From Candidatus Nanopelagicales bacterium (lineage in GTDB: Bacteria > Actinomycetota > Actinomycetes > S36-B12 > CAIYMF01): 64,000 nt of DNA. Numbering within the stretch: position 1 is the first letter of the stretch; each line of letters starts with the position of its first letter. The translations under genes and the position numbers were made by a program. Positions 34,476-42,855 of this stretch are shown here, piece by piece. The notes beneath the pieces are model-generated. The model was not told the DNA's origin. It did not search any database and was given only the letters and a program-made list of their open reading frames with translations. The stretch lies in contig JAFIHG010000004.1 of assembly GCA_017848795.1 (NCBI GenBank), positions 1 through 64,000 on the forward strand, read 5' to 3'.

Positions 34476-35918
34476 GTGAGCGACGAGACCAGCGACCCGG
34501 CCGTACGCGACTTCGTCCGGGCCGCCCGCGAGCGGTTCCTCACCGACCTGTCGGACTGGCTGCGCATCGCGAGCATCAGCGCCGACCCGCAGCAGGCCGG
34601 CGAGGTGGAGCGCAGCGCGCAGTGGCTCGCCGAGAAGCTGCACCTGGCGGGGTTCCCGACCGTCGAGGTGTGGCCCACCGACGGCCGCCCGGCGGTGTAC
34701 GCGCACTGGCCCAGCGAGGACCCCGAGGCCCCCACGGTGCTCGTCTACGGCCACCACGACGTCCAGCCGGTGGACCCGCTCGAGCTGTGGGAGAGCGCAC
34801 CCTTCGAGCCGCTGCTGCGCGACACGCCGTACGGCCAGGAGCTGGTCGGCCGCGGCGCGATCGACGACAAGGGTCAGGTGTGGTTCCACACCCTCGGGCT
34901 CGCGGCGCACCTGGCCACGACCGGGCGCAGCACCCCCGCGGTGCACCTGAAGTTGCTCGTCGAGGGCGAGGAGGAATCGGGGTCGCCGCACTTCGCCCAG
35001 CTGCTGCGCGACCGTGCCGACGAGCTGCGCTGCGACGTCGTTGTCGTGAGCGACACCGGGGTGTACGGCCGCGACACGATCTCGGTCTGCACCGGCATGC
35101 GCGGGCTGATCGAGTGCCAGCTCGACATCACCGGCCCGGCCGGCGACCTGCACTCCGGCTCCTTCGGCGGCGCGGTGCCCAACCCGGCCACGGTGCTCGC
35201 CCGGCTGGTCGCGGCGCTGCACGACGCCGACGGCCGGGTCACGCTGCCGGGCTTCTACGACAAGGTCGTCCCGCTCGGCGACCGCGAACGCGAGCTGCTC
35301 GCGGCGCTTCCGTTCGACGAGCGCCGCTGGCTGGCCGACGCGCAGTCGACCGCGACGTACGGCGAGGCCGGCTTCACGACCCTGGAGCGGATCTGGGCCC
35401 GCCCCACCGCCGAGGTGAACGGCATCTGGGGCGGCTACACCGGCCCGGGCGGCAAGACGATCGTCCCGGCGCACGCGCACGCCAAGCTCTCCTTCCGGCT
35501 CGCCGCTGCGATGGACCCCGCGGACGTCGCCGGGCAGTTCGAGCAGTGGCTGGCCGATCGCCGGGCCGACGGCACGCTGCCCGCCGGGATCGAGGCCGTA
35601 GCCACGTTCGAGAAGCAGGGCGTACGCCCGTGCCTGACACCGCTGGACCATCCCGCGCTGCAGGCGGTCACCCGCGCGATGGGCCGCGCCTTCGAGACCG
35701 AGGTGCGCTACACCCGCGAGGGCGGCAGCGGGCCGGAGGCCGACCTGGCCGAGATCCTGGCCGTACCGGTGGTGTTCCTCGGAGTGGGCCTGCCCGACGA
35801 CCGCATCCACGCCCCGAACGAGAAGGCGGATGTCGAGTTCCTGCTGCGCGGCGCGGAGGCGGTCGCGTACCTCTGGTCCGACCTCGCGTCCTGGCGCCCA
35901 CCCCGCGCACCACGTTGA
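34476..35918 (+). CDS. M20-family metallo-dipeptidase
   Basis: 480 residues from a GTG. Zinc and catalytic motifs: 'VLVYGHHDVQPVDPLELW' (His and Asp, about 89-106), 'LVGRGAIDDKGQV' (bridging Asp, about 124-136), 'LVEGEEESGSPHF' (catalytic Glu pair, about 158-170), and 'GGSGPEADLAEIL' near the end. Dimerisation domain in the middle ('GDLHSGSFGGAVPNP'). Subfamily M20/M25/M40 with cytosolic carboxypeptidase or dipeptidase activity. The stop codon lies inside the left arm of the inverted repeat at 35913. Confidence 0.9.
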   Translation: MSDETSDPAVRDFVRAARERFLTDLSDWLRIASISADPQQAGEVERSAQWLAEKLHLAGFPTVEVWPTDGRPAVYAHWPSEDPEAPTVLVYGHHDVQPVDPLELWESAPFEPLLRDTPYGQELVGRGAIDDKGQVWFHTLGLAAHLATTGRSTPAVHLKLLVEGEEESGSPHFAQLLRDRADELRCDVVVVSDTGVYGRDTISVCTGMRGLIECQLDITGPAGDLHSGSFGGAVPNPATVLARLVAALHDADGRVTLPGFYDKVVPLGDRERELLAALPFDERRWLADAQSTATYGEAGFTTLERIWARPTAEVNGIWGGYTGPGGKTIVPAHAHAKLSFRLAAAMDPADVAGQFEQWLADRRADGTLPAGIEAVATFEKQGVRPCLTPLDHPALQAVTRAMGRAFETEVRYTREGGSGPEADLAEILAVPVVFLGVGLPDDRIHAPNEKADVEFLLRGAEAVAYLWSDLASWRPPRAPR

Positions 35919-35986
35919 TCAAGGAGAAGGTGCCCACTTCGATCTTGATTTGGTGATCGAAAACGACACCTTCTCCTTGATCAACG
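35913..35986. repeat. 74-bp perfect inverted-repeat element
   Basis: Left arm CGTTGATCAAGGAGAAGGTG (35913-35932) and right arm CACCTTCTCCTTGATCAACG (35967-35986) are a perfect 20-bp inverted repeat. Inside, TTCGATC (35938-35944) and GATCGAA (35955-35961) make a second 7-bp stem. It is more AT-rich than the genome. It overlaps the dipeptidase stop and ends 24 nt before nudC. It could be a structural terminator between the two genes or a mobile palindromic element. Confidence 0.85.
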
Positions 35987-36010
35987 AGGGGACGTCCGTA
36001 CAGTCGAGGG

Positions 36011-37039
36011 GTGCCGGACCGCGGACTGCTCGCCGACCTGGCGCTCGCGCGCAGCACGTACGACCGGACGAGCGAGCGGCGCGAGGACGCCGACTGGCTC
36101 GACGACGCGTGGGCCGAACGGATACCGGCGCGGCTGCTGCTGCTCGCGGACGACCGCGCGCCCGTCGACGACGCCGGGCTGGTCCTGGTCTCGCCGCGGG
36201 CGTACGCGCAGACCGCGGGTGTGCGGCTGCTGCTCGGCGTCGACGACGGTGTCGCGTACCTCGCGCTCCTGGTGCCCGAGGCTGGCTCACCACCCGAGCC
36301 GTCGGAGGTGTCGGAGGCGACCGAGCCGAACGTCGTCGAGCTCACGCTCGCCGGCCAGGACCGCACCCGGCAGCGCGATGCGGACCGGCTGCCGGCCGGG
36401 GTGCGCTGGGCGACGTTGCGGGAGGTCGGGGCGAGCCTGGGGCCCCGGGACTCCGGCCTGCTCGCCACCGCCGTCGCGCTCGCCAACTGGCACAACGCCT
36501 ACCCGCGCTGCCCGCGGTGCGGCACCGCGACCGAGGTGAGGGCAGCAGGCTGGTCGCGCCGCTGCCCGCGCGACGGCAGCGAGCACTTCCCGCGCCACGA
36601 CGCCGCCGTCATCGTGCTCGTGCTCGACGCGGACGACCGGGCGCTGCTCGGTCGCCGGGCCGACTGGCCAACGGGCTGGTACTCGACACTAGCCGGGTTC
36701 GTCGAGGCGGGGGAGTCGGCGGAGATGACGGTGATCCGCGAGATGGCCGAGGAGGCCGGGATCCGCATCGACCCCGACGGGCTGGACTATCTCGGCAGCC
36801 AGCCGTGGCCGTTCCCGTCCTCGCTGATGCTCGGTTACCACGCGCGGGTCGCGCCCGACTCGCCTGCGGCCCACGCCGACGGCACCGAGATCGCGGAGGT
36901 GCGCTGGTTCACCAGAGCCGAGATGGCCGCCGGGTGCGCGGACGGGACGGTACGCGTACCGCCGGCCGTCTCGATCGCCCGCCGACTCATCGAACGCTGG
37001 TACGGCGGTCCGCTCGCCGGCGAGTGGTCCCGGCCTTGA
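36011..37039 (+). CDS. nudC: NudC NAD(H) pyrophosphatase / RNA deNADding Nudix hydrolase
   Basis: 342 residues from a GTG. Zinc-ribbon region 'CPRCGTATEV' with a third Cys in 'RRCPRDGSEHFPR' (about 165-195). Nudix box 'GFVEAGESAEMTVIREMAEE' (about 231-250), followed by the NudC signature 'SQPWPFPSSLM' (about 261-271). It cleaves NADH and NAD-capped RNA. The position next to adnAB and before uvrD2 follows the mycobacterial order (Rv3199c). Confidence 0.92.
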   Translation: MPDRGLLADLALARSTYDRTSERREDADWLDDAWAERIPARLLLLADDRAPVDDAGLVLVSPRAYAQTAGVRLLLGVDDGVAYLALLVPEAGSPPEPSEVSEATEPNVVELTLAGQDRTRQRDADRLPAGVRWATLREVGASLGPRDSGLLATAVALANWHNAYPRCPRCGTATEVRAAGWSRRCPRDGSEHFPRHDAAVIVLVLDADDRALLGRRADWPTGWYSTLAGFVEAGESAEMTVIREMAEEAGIRIDPDGLDYLGSQPWPFPSSLMLGYHARVAPDSPAAHADGTEIAEVRWFTRAEMAAGCADGTVRVPPAVSIARRLIERWYGGPLAGEWSRP

Positions 37040-37077
37040 GCCGGGCTTGAGCCGACCTTGAGCCGGCCTTGAGCCGG
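37034..37077. repeat. Four 11-bp tandem repeats over the nudC stop
   Basis: Units CCTTGAGCCGG, GCTTGAGCCGA, CCTTGAGCCGG and CCTTGAGCCGG run head to tail. The nudC stop TGA is in the first unit, and every unit carries a TGA in an alternating frame, so all three frames are closed here. A replication-slippage microsatellite is the simplest reading. Confidence 0.85.
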
Positions 37078-37109
37078 CCGCGCGCGGCCGCGGGTCGGTG
37101 CCCGTCCGC

Positions 37110-38060
37110 TCAGCTCACGTAGCCACAGACCTGCAGCCGCACCCGGGCGCTGCCCTTCGAGACGCGGACCGCGAGCCTGCCTTGATGGAGGGCGACGAGC
37201 GCGAGGTTGGACACCTTCTCGCGTGCCGCGAACTCCTGGATCGCCACGCTGCCGGCTCTGCCGTACGGTGCGACGCTGACGTAGCCCTTCTTGGCCGGCT
37301 TGGACACCTTGACGTTGACGAGCACGGCGGACGCGCCAGCGGGGACACCGCCGCGACCGGCCACCAGCACCGCGACCGGCTTGGTGCCGACGTTCTTGTT
37401 CAAGAGCTGTACGGCGGTGACCGCGCGTACCAGTCCCGCAGCCTCTGGCGGACGGTAGCGGACGCGGATCGCCCGCGCGACACAGGTTGCCGACAGTCCA
37501 CTGAAGTACACCTCGTAGATGTCGTCGGCGCCCACCGGCGCGCTCAACTGCAGCGTGAGCGTCTCCACTCCCGCGCCCGCGGTGGCGTATCGATAGCCGA
37601 CGGTGTTCTGGAATCCCGACTCGGCACGGTGGTGGTCGCACCACACGGCCGCCGACCCGCTGCGGGGGTTACCGGCCATGGTCGCGTCCACGCCGGTCAC
37701 GATGCTGCCGAGCGGGGCGCGGATCGTCAGCCCGAGCCAGGCGATCGATCCGGTCGGGTAGGCGCCGTCCAGCGAGCCGACGTAGGTGACGGCGCTACCG
37801 CTCGCATCGTTGGTGGAGGCGCTCAGGTCCGGGCCGAACACCGTGTAGCTCTGCTCGTCGTCGGCGAGCGCAGGCAGCGCCGCGGTGCGAACCGGGACCG
37901 CACCGCCGTTTCGGTGTGGACGGGGTCCGCCGGGGCGCTTCGGTCCTGCAGAGCCGTCGGGGGCAGCGTGTGCGGTGCCGGCGCTCAGCACGCCGAGCGC
38001 GGCCGTGGCCCCGCCGACGAGGGCGCCACGGCGAGTGATCGTCGTGCGGTCTGTGGTCAT
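37110..38060 (-). CDS. Tat-exported protein of unknown function
   Basis: 316 residues. Twin-arginine signal 'TITRRGALVGGATAALGVLS' (about 7-26) with an AHA-A cleavage site near 32. Mature part has a Pro/Gly/Arg stretch, then beta-rich sequence with two Cys (about 140 and 191) and a C-terminal module (about 215-316; 'PVAVLVAGRGGVPAGASAVLVNVKV' region) like those repeated in actinobacterial surface proteins. I cannot name a function. It is convergent with nudC. Confidence 0.78.
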   Translation of the reverse strand: MTTDRTTITRRGALVGGATAALGVLSAGTAHAAPDGSAGPKRPGGPRPHRNGGAVPVRTAALPALADDEQSYTVFGPDLSASTNDASGSAVTYVGSLDGAYPTGSIAWLGLTIRAPLGSIVTGVDATMAGNPRSGSAAVWCDHHRAESGFQNTVGYRYATAGAGVETLTLQLSAPVGADDIYEVYFSGLSATCVARAIRVRYRPPEAAGLVRAVTAVQLLNKNVGTKPVAVLVAGRGGVPAGASAVLVNVKVSKPAKKGYVSVAPYGRAGSVAIQEFAAREKVSNLALVALHQGRLAVRVSKGSARVRLQVCGYVS

Positions 38061-38161
38061 CGCGGACCTACCGTTCTCGTCGTCCCCGCCCTGGCGTCCG
38101 GAACTCTAGGCAAAGGGTCGGCTTCGCGTCGCACTTTGCGGATGCTCGCGCGGTGCGCCGC

Positions 38162-38809
38162 TCAGCGGAAGCCGAAGTCCTGCACCCAATAGGTGCGGTA
38201 CGGCGACCCCGGCACGTTCGCATAGCCGATGCCGAGGTGTCGGTACCGCGTGGACATGATGTTGGCGCAGTGCCCTGGGCTGGCGAGCCAGTCGCGCATG
38301 GTGGCCCGGACGCCGGAGCGTCCGGCGGCGATGTTCTCACCGACCAGACCGCGGTAGCCCTCGGCGTTGGCGCGCGAGGTGGGGCTGCTGCCCGACCGGC
38401 CGGCGTGGGAGAAGTACCGGTGCCGGCCGAGGTCCTTGGCGAACTTGCGCGCGGCGTCCGAGAGCTTGGCGTTGTAGCGCAGCGAGCGGGCCTTCGGGTA
38501 GTACGTGCCGCCGCAGCTGCGCCCGCGCGCCCGTGCGCTGTTCACCAGGCTCAGCATGCGTACCGCCCGCTTGCGCTGCTTGACCTTCTTGTGCCGCGCC
38601 GCTTTCGTCGATCTCGCCGCCTTGGCCGCCTTCGCCTGCTGGTGCTTGGCGACGAGGGCCACCGGTTCCCCGGCGGCCACCGGGCGGGGCGACGCGGCCG
38701 GAACGATCACCGCGGCGGCGAGGACGGTCGCCACGGCGGCGCCTGCGGCGCGGCGGGCAGCGACGGTACGGGCCTTGTCACGGCTGGGCAGCAGGCGGCG
38801 CAGGCGCAC
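38162..38809 (-). CDS. Secreted CAP/SCP-domain protein
   Basis: 215 residues from a GTG at 38809 with GGGGAGG 6 nt upstream, which decides the start. Signal peptide with core 'AAGAAVATVLAAAVIVPAAS'. A Lys/Arg/Ala-rich linker (about 55-85) precedes a CAP domain: 'MLSLVNSARARGRSCGG', 'LRYNAKLSDAARKFAKDL', 'YFSHAGRSGSSPTSRANAEG', 'VGENIAAGRSGVRATMRDWL', 'SPGHCANIMS' and 'IGYANVPG'. Bacterial CAP proteins are extracellular and of mostly unknown function. The 190 nt upstream, toward mrx1, hold no visible gene. Confidence 0.87.
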   Translation of the reverse strand: MRLRRLLPSRDKARTVAARRAAGAAVATVLAAAVIVPAASPRPVAAGEPVALVAKHQQAKAAKAARSTKAARHKKVKQRKRAVRMLSLVNSARARGRSCGGTYYPKARSLRYNAKLSDAARKFAKDLGRHRYFSHAGRSGSSPTSRANAEGYRGLVGENIAAGRSGVRATMRDWLASPGHCANIMSTRYRHLGIGYANVPGSPYRTYWVQDFGFR

Positions 38810-38999
38810 ACATCCTCCCCTGTTCGAAGGACCCCCCTTCGGGCATCCGGTCAGTATGGGGGGACGTGCAGGGGGTGCTGCAGGCGTTCGACCGAACAGG
38901 TGACAAGAGGCACACTCGTGGCCGAACGCCACCACGGTGCGTGACGGGGGCGGGCGACCGCCCCGGCCGGTGGCCGCCGGATCGGCGCCGGGCGCGGCG

Positions 39000-39251
39000 T
39001 CAGCCGGCCTGCGCGACCCGCTCGCGCACCTCGGCGATCGAGGGGTTGGTGGCGGCGCTGCCGTCGGCGAAGACGAGCGTCGGCACGGTCTGGTTGCCCC
39101 CGTTCAGCGACATCACCAGCTCGGCCGCCTGCGGGTCGTGCTCGATGTCCACCTCGACCCAGGCGATGCCCTCGCGGGTCATCTGCGCCTTCAGGCGCTG
39201 GCAGTAGCCGCACCAGGGCGTGCTGTACATCGTGACCGGCCGAGCGGACAT
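39000..39251 (-). CDS. mrx1: Mycoredoxin (glutaredoxin-like)
   Basis: 83 residues. Redox motif 'YSTPWCGYCQRLK' (Cys14 and Cys17), 'NGGNQTVPTLVFADGS' with the cis-Pro, and the glutaredoxin fold throughout. Mycoredoxins reduce mycothiol-mixed disulfides in actinobacteria. It is divergent from uvrD2 (103-nt gap), the neighbour it also has in mycobacteria. Confidence 0.92.
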   Translation of the reverse strand: MSARPVTMYSTPWCGYCQRLKAQMTREGIAWVEVDIEHDPQAAELVMSLNGGNQTVPTLVFADGSAATNPSIAEVRERVAQAG

Positions 39252-39354
39252 TGCGGGAGCCTTCCGTGACGTGGTGTGGTTGAGCCTACAACTAACCTCG
39301 GTCGCGACTGGCCGTCCGCTGCCGCTGTCGGAGGGGCCGGGCCAGGATGGGTAC

Positions 39355-41493
39355 GTGAGCGCAGCCCCGAGTGACCCGCCGCCGAGTGCCGCGGACGACG
39401 TGCTGCGCGGGCTCGACCCCGAGCAGCGCGCCGTGGCGACGGCGCTGTCCGGGCCGGTGGTCGTGCTCGCCGGGGCCGGCACCGGCAAGACCCGCGCGAT
39501 CACCCACCGGATCGCGCACGCGGTACGCACCGGCGCCCACGACCCGCGCCGCACGCTCGCCGTCACCTTCACGGCACGTGCGGCGGGCGAGCTGCGTCAC
39601 CGCCTCGCCGGTCTCGGCGCGGAGGGCGTGCAGGCCCGGACCTTCCACTCCGCCGCCCTGCGCCAGCTGCGGTACTTCTGGCCGCGGGTCATCGGCGGTG
39701 CGCCACCCCAGGTGCTGGCGCACAAGGCGCGGATCCTCGGCCCGGTCCTCTCCCGCGGCGGGCGCGGTGAACCGGGACTGCTGCGCGACGTGGCGAGCGA
39801 GATCGAGTGGGCCAAGGCCAGCCAGGTCGTGGCGGCCGACTACGCCCAGGCCGCCGCGCGCGCCGGGCGCGTACCGCCGCACGGCATGTCGGGTGCCGAC
39901 GTGGGCGCCGTCTACGCGGCGTACGACGAGCGCAAGACCGAGGCCGGGTTCATCGACTTCGAGGACGTCCTGCTGCTCACCGTCGGCATGCTCGACACCC
40001 GCACCGACGTCGCCGAGCAGGTCCGCGCCCAGTACCGCTGGTTCACCGTCGACGAGTACCAGGACGTGAACCCGCTGCAGCAGCGGCTGCTCTCGCTGTG
40101 GCTCGGTGACCGCGACGAGCTGTGCGTCGTGGGGGACGTGAGCCAGACGATCTACACGTTCACCGGCGCGAGCTCCTCGTACCTGCTGGGCTTCCGGCGC
40201 ACCTACCCGCACGCGACCGAGGTGCGGCTGGTGCGCTCCTACCGCTCCACGCCGCAGATCGTCGCGCTGGCGAACCGGGTGGTGGCCGCGGCGCAGGGCC
40301 CGGGTGCGGCGGAACGGTTGGCGCTGCGCGCGACGCGCGGCGACGGGCCGACGCCGACGGTGAGCGAGTTCGACGACGAGCCCGCCGAGGCCGAGGCGGT
40401 CACCGCGCAGGTGCGCCGGCTGCTCGCCGCCGGCGTGCCGGCACGTGAGATCGCGGTGCTGTACCGGATCAACGCGCAGTCCGAGGAGTACGAGCAGGCG
40501 TTGACCGCTGCCGGCGTGCCGTACGTGCTGCGCGGCGAGCCCGCATTCTTCGAACGCCCCGAGGTGCGGGAGGCGCTCACCCGGCTGCGCGGGGCCGCTC
40601 GCGCCGGAGGTGAACACGACGAGCCGATGCCGGGACAAGTCCGCGCGGTGCTCTCCGCGATGGGCTGGTCGCCGCAGCCGCCCGCCGGCACGGGCGCCGT
40701 CCGGGAGCGCTGGGAGAACCTGCTGCGGGTCGTCACGCTCGCCGACGACCTGACCGCGGCCGACCCGGCTGCCGGGCTCGCGGACCTCGTCGCCGACCTC
40801 GACGCGCGCGCGGGCGTCGCCGCCGCCCCGACCGCCGACGGCGTCACGCTCGCGACCGCGCACGCCGCAAAAGGCCTGGAGTGGGAAGCGGTCTTCGTCG
40901 TCGGGCTGACCGACGGCACGTTCCCGATCTCCTACGCCGACACGGTCGCCCGGCTCGAGGAGGAGCGCCGGCTGTTCTACGTCGCCGTGACCCGGGCCCG
41001 CACCCACCTCGCACTCTCCTGGGCGCGGGCACGGGCGGGCGGGCGCGGGCGCCGCACCAGATCGCCGTTCCTCGACGGGCTGGGAGCATCGGGCGGGGTG
41101 ATGGTCACCGGGCAGGACGGCGGCGTACGACGCGGCACCGGCTCGCGCGGCACGCCCGACCGCCAGCGCCGGCGCCGCCCCGCCACCTGCAACGGCTGCG
41201 GCGCGGCCCTCGTCACCGGGCCGGAGAGCGCCCGCGGGCGATGCCGCAGCTGTCCACCGCGCTACGACGAGGCGCTCTTCGAGCGACTCCGGGCCTGGCG
41301 CAAGGAAACCGCTGCGGCGCAGTCGGTACCGGCGTTCGTCGTCTTCACCGACGCCACTCTCGAGGTGATCGCCGAGCGCCGTCCCGCCGACCGCCGCGAG
41401 CTTGCCCAGGTACCCGGGATCGGGGCCACGAAACTGGACCGCTACGCCGGCGAGCTGCTCGAGCTCCTCGCGGCGCAGGCCGCGTCCGACTGA
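39355..41493 (+). CDS. uvrD2: UvrD2 superfamily 1 helicase with HRDC domain
   Basis: 712 residues from a GTG. Walker A 'AGAGTGKTRAI' (39-49), 'VTFTARAAGELRHRL', 'WFTVDEYQDVNPLQQRLL', 'GDVSQTIYTFTGASSSYLLG', 'LATAHAAKGLEWEAVFVVG' and 'RRLFYVAVTRARTHLAL'. A tetracysteine zinc motif ('CNGCGAALV', then 'GRCRSCPPRYD', about 620-650) and a C-terminal HRDC domain ('LAQVPGIGATKLDRYAGELL') match mycobacterial UvrD2, a DNA-unwinding repair helicase. Confidence 0.93.
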   Translation: MSAAPSDPPPSAADDVLRGLDPEQRAVATALSGPVVVLAGAGTGKTRAITHRIAHAVRTGAHDPRRTLAVTFTARAAGELRHRLAGLGAEGVQARTFHSAALRQLRYFWPRVIGGAPPQVLAHKARILGPVLSRGGRGEPGLLRDVASEIEWAKASQVVAADYAQAAARAGRVPPHGMSGADVGAVYAAYDERKTEAGFIDFEDVLLLTVGMLDTRTDVAEQVRAQYRWFTVDEYQDVNPLQQRLLSLWLGDRDELCVVGDVSQTIYTFTGASSSYLLGFRRTYPHATEVRLVRSYRSTPQIVALANRVVAAAQGPGAAERLALRATRGDGPTPTVSEFDDEPAEAEAVTAQVRRLLAAGVPAREIAVLYRINAQSEEYEQALTAAGVPYVLRGEPAFFERPEVREALTRLRGAARAGGEHDEPMPGQVRAVLSAMGWSPQPPAGTGAVRERWENLLRVVTLADDLTAADPAAGLADLVADLDARAGVAAAPTADGVTLATAHAAKGLEWEAVFVVGLTDGTFPISYADTVARLEEERRLFYVAVTRARTHLALSWARARAGGRGRRTRSPFLDGLGASGGVMVTGQDGGVRRGTGSRGTPDRQRRRRPATCNGCGAALVTGPESARGRCRSCPPRYDEALFERLRAWRKETAAAQSVPAFVVFTDATLEVIAERRPADRRELAQVPGIGATKLDRYAGELLELLAAQAASD

Positions 41494-41537
41494 CGGCCGC
41501 CGGCGCGGCCGCGGGCGGCTGCGGACGACCCGCGCGG

Positions 41538-41577
41538 AAATACCTTGTTGCACGCCCCGGCGCACCTTGGCTAACGT
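41538..41577 (+). promoter_or_regulatory. Candidate whiB7 promoter
   Basis: TTGCAC (41548-41553), an 18-nt spacer and TAACGT (41572-41577) form a good vegetative promoter. AAATA at 41538-41542 lies just upstream of the -35; WhiB7 binds AT-rich DNA beside the -35 of its targets, including its own promoter. The predicted start is near 41584, giving a leader of about 575 nt before whiB7. Confidence 0.65.
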
Positions 41578-41621
41578 CGCGCCGTTACGTACGTGCCCAC
41601 GACGCCGGAGGGAGGCGACCG

Positions 41622-41873
41622 ATGTTGAAGTTCGCGATCGGTACCCGGCCGTCCCTCGCGACCGTCCGCCCCGATGCCACCGGCCCGGACCGTTGCCCGG
41701 CGAGGGTGTCGGAGGTCCCTGGAATCCTGGCGCGGGCAGCGTCCTGGCCGCACTTCGGCGGGGCCGCCGACCCGCGCACGCGCCGCACGTACGTCGTCAC
41801 CGATCTCGGTACCAGCACCACGGCTCCTACGTTCCCCTCGCGCTCCGCGCCACCTCGAGTGCCCATCGGATGA
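41622..41873 (+). CDS. whiB7 leader peptide (upstream ORF)
   Basis: 83 codons: ATG at 41622 with GGAGGGAGG 6 nt upstream, stop TGA at 41871-41873. The peptide starts MLKFAIGTRPS and ends PPRVPIG; it resembles no known enzyme. The stop lies 25 nt before the terminator hairpin at 41899, so a ribosome reading or stalling on it would affect folding. Upstream ORFs with this arrangement control whiB7/wblC in mycobacteria and Streptomyces. The reading frame with strong ribosome-binding site is seen; regulation is inferred. Confidence 0.7.
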   Translation: MLKFAIGTRPSLATVRPDATGPDRCPARVSEVPGILARAASWPHFGGAADPRTRRTYVVTDLGTSTTAPTFPSRSAPPRVPIG

Positions 41874-41898
41874 GGCAACGCCTCTCCGGCTCACCTCG

Positions 41899-41940
41899 AG
41901 GCCGCGGATCCCACCCGGGAACCGCGGCCTTCGTGTTTTC
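41899..41940 (+). terminator. Intrinsic terminator (attenuator) in the whiB7 leader
   Basis: AGGCCGCGG (41899-41907) pairs perfectly with CCGCGGCCT (41922-41930). The loop has a further TCCC/GGGA stem, and TTCGTGTTTTC follows. U-rich tracts of this kind are rare in such a GC-rich genome. It lies between the leader peptide and whiB7, so it should stop most transcripts unless antiterminated. Four copies of CACCTCGA (41851, 41892, 41954, 42025) surround it and may form alternative pairings. Confidence 0.85.
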
Positions 41941-42158
41941 TGCACGACCCCGTCACCTCGAACCGGTGGCGGGCCACCCGGACGGAAGGGACCGCCGTGA
42001 GCCCCCGGATCTCCGACCCGCGCGCACCTCGAACCGATGAACGGCTCGCACGAGGACGTGCCCGACAGTCGGCGCCCGCGCTACCCGCGTGGAGCACCGA
42101 CGGCGACCAGGGACGGCACGACCTGCCGGACCGCGACCCCCACCAGGAGGTGACCGAG

Positions 42159-42581
42159 ATGAGCAGCCTCGCCATGCTGCACGACGATCAGCACCGGTCC
42201 GCCGGCAACCTCGACTGGCTCGATGCCGAAGTGCCCTGCGCGACGGGCGACGGCGAGCTGTGGTTCGCCGAGACGCCCGAGGGCGTCGCGCAGGCCCAGC
42301 GGCTCTGCGCCGGGTGCCAGCTGCGGGTCAGCTGCCTCGCCGGTGCGCTCCAGCGGCGCGAGCCCTGGGGCGTCTGGGGAGGGGAGCTGTTCGAGCGAGG
42401 AGTGCCGGTGGCGCGCAAGCGCCGGCCCGGCAGGCCCCGCAAGGACGACGACCACGAGCGCCAGCGCGCCGAGCAGGCACTGGTCGAGAGGTTGGGCCGC
42501 GCGCCGGACCTCGACCTGGACCTCGACCTGCTGCTCGCGAGCGACGAGGCGAATGCGTCGAGTGGAGGCGCAGTCGCATGA
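42159..42581 (+). CDS. whiB7: WhiB7-type iron-sulfur transcriptional regulator
   Basis: 140 residues from the ATG at 42159, which has AGGAGG 8 nt upstream; the longer open frame (from 41997) is leader sequence. [4Fe-4S] cysteines 27, 50, 53 and 59 (C-x22-C-x2-C-x5-C), the WhiB turn 'GVWGGELF' (71-78) and the AT-hook 'RRPGRPRK' (88-95) that marks the WhiB7 class. An acidic/Leu-rich tail follows. WhiB7 activates intrinsic antibiotic-resistance genes with the housekeeping sigma factor when translation is inhibited. It is preceded by its attenuator. Confidence 0.93.
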   Translation: MSSLAMLHDDQHRSAGNLDWLDAEVPCATGDGELWFAETPEGVAQAQRLCAGCQLRVSCLAGALQRREPWGVWGGELFERGVPVARKRRPGRPRKDDDHERQRAEQALVERLGRAPDLDLDLDLLLASDEANASSGGAVA

Positions 42582-42638
42582 TGACCCTCATGTACCACGA
42601 CGACCTGCAACGGTCGGAAGAACGTGTTGGAGAACCTC

Positions 42639-42848
42639 ATGTATCTCATGCCCGAGCAGCTTGCTCGCAGCCATCAGCAGGACCTGATGGCGGAGGCGGA
42701 CTCGCGCCGCCTGGCCGGCGCTCTGTTGCGGCTGCGCCGTGCCGAGCGGCGGGCCCGCCGCAGTGAAACGGCCGCCCGGTCGCGTGCTGCGGCCGCGCGG
42801 ACCGCGTCGCTGCAGGCAGCGCTTGCCGCGCGCCGCGCACAGGTCTGA
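42639..42848 (+). CDS. Small basic helical protein downstream of whiB7
   Basis: 69 residues from the ATG at 42639, chosen because GGAG lies 6 nt upstream; a GTG at 42624 is in frame. Sequence begins MYLMPEQLARSHQQDLMAEA and is then Arg/Ala-rich and helical. It follows whiB7 by 57 nt and is closed by the terminator at 42856, so it is likely co-transcribed. I do not recognise a named family and cannot give a function. Confidence 0.6.
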   Translation: MYLMPEQLARSHQQDLMAEADSRRLAGALLRLRRAERRARRSETAARSRAAAARTASLQAALAARRAQV

Positions 42849-42855
42849 TCCGCCC

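Noticed and set aside
36500-36600. Missing fourth zinc cysteine in NudC
   Set aside because: The fourth ligand is also replaced in other actinobacterial NudC proteins with the CPxDGSEHxPR pattern, so it is not a defect of this gene.
38810-38999. c-di-AMP or other riboswitch before the CAP-domain gene
   Set aside because: The gap has G-rich runs and short stems, but no conserved riboswitch core that I can recognise.
41997-42158. Longer WhiB7 starting at 41997
   Set aside because: The extra 54 residues have no WhiB character, while the ATG at 42159 has a near-perfect ribosome-binding site and gives the usual WhiB7 N-terminus.
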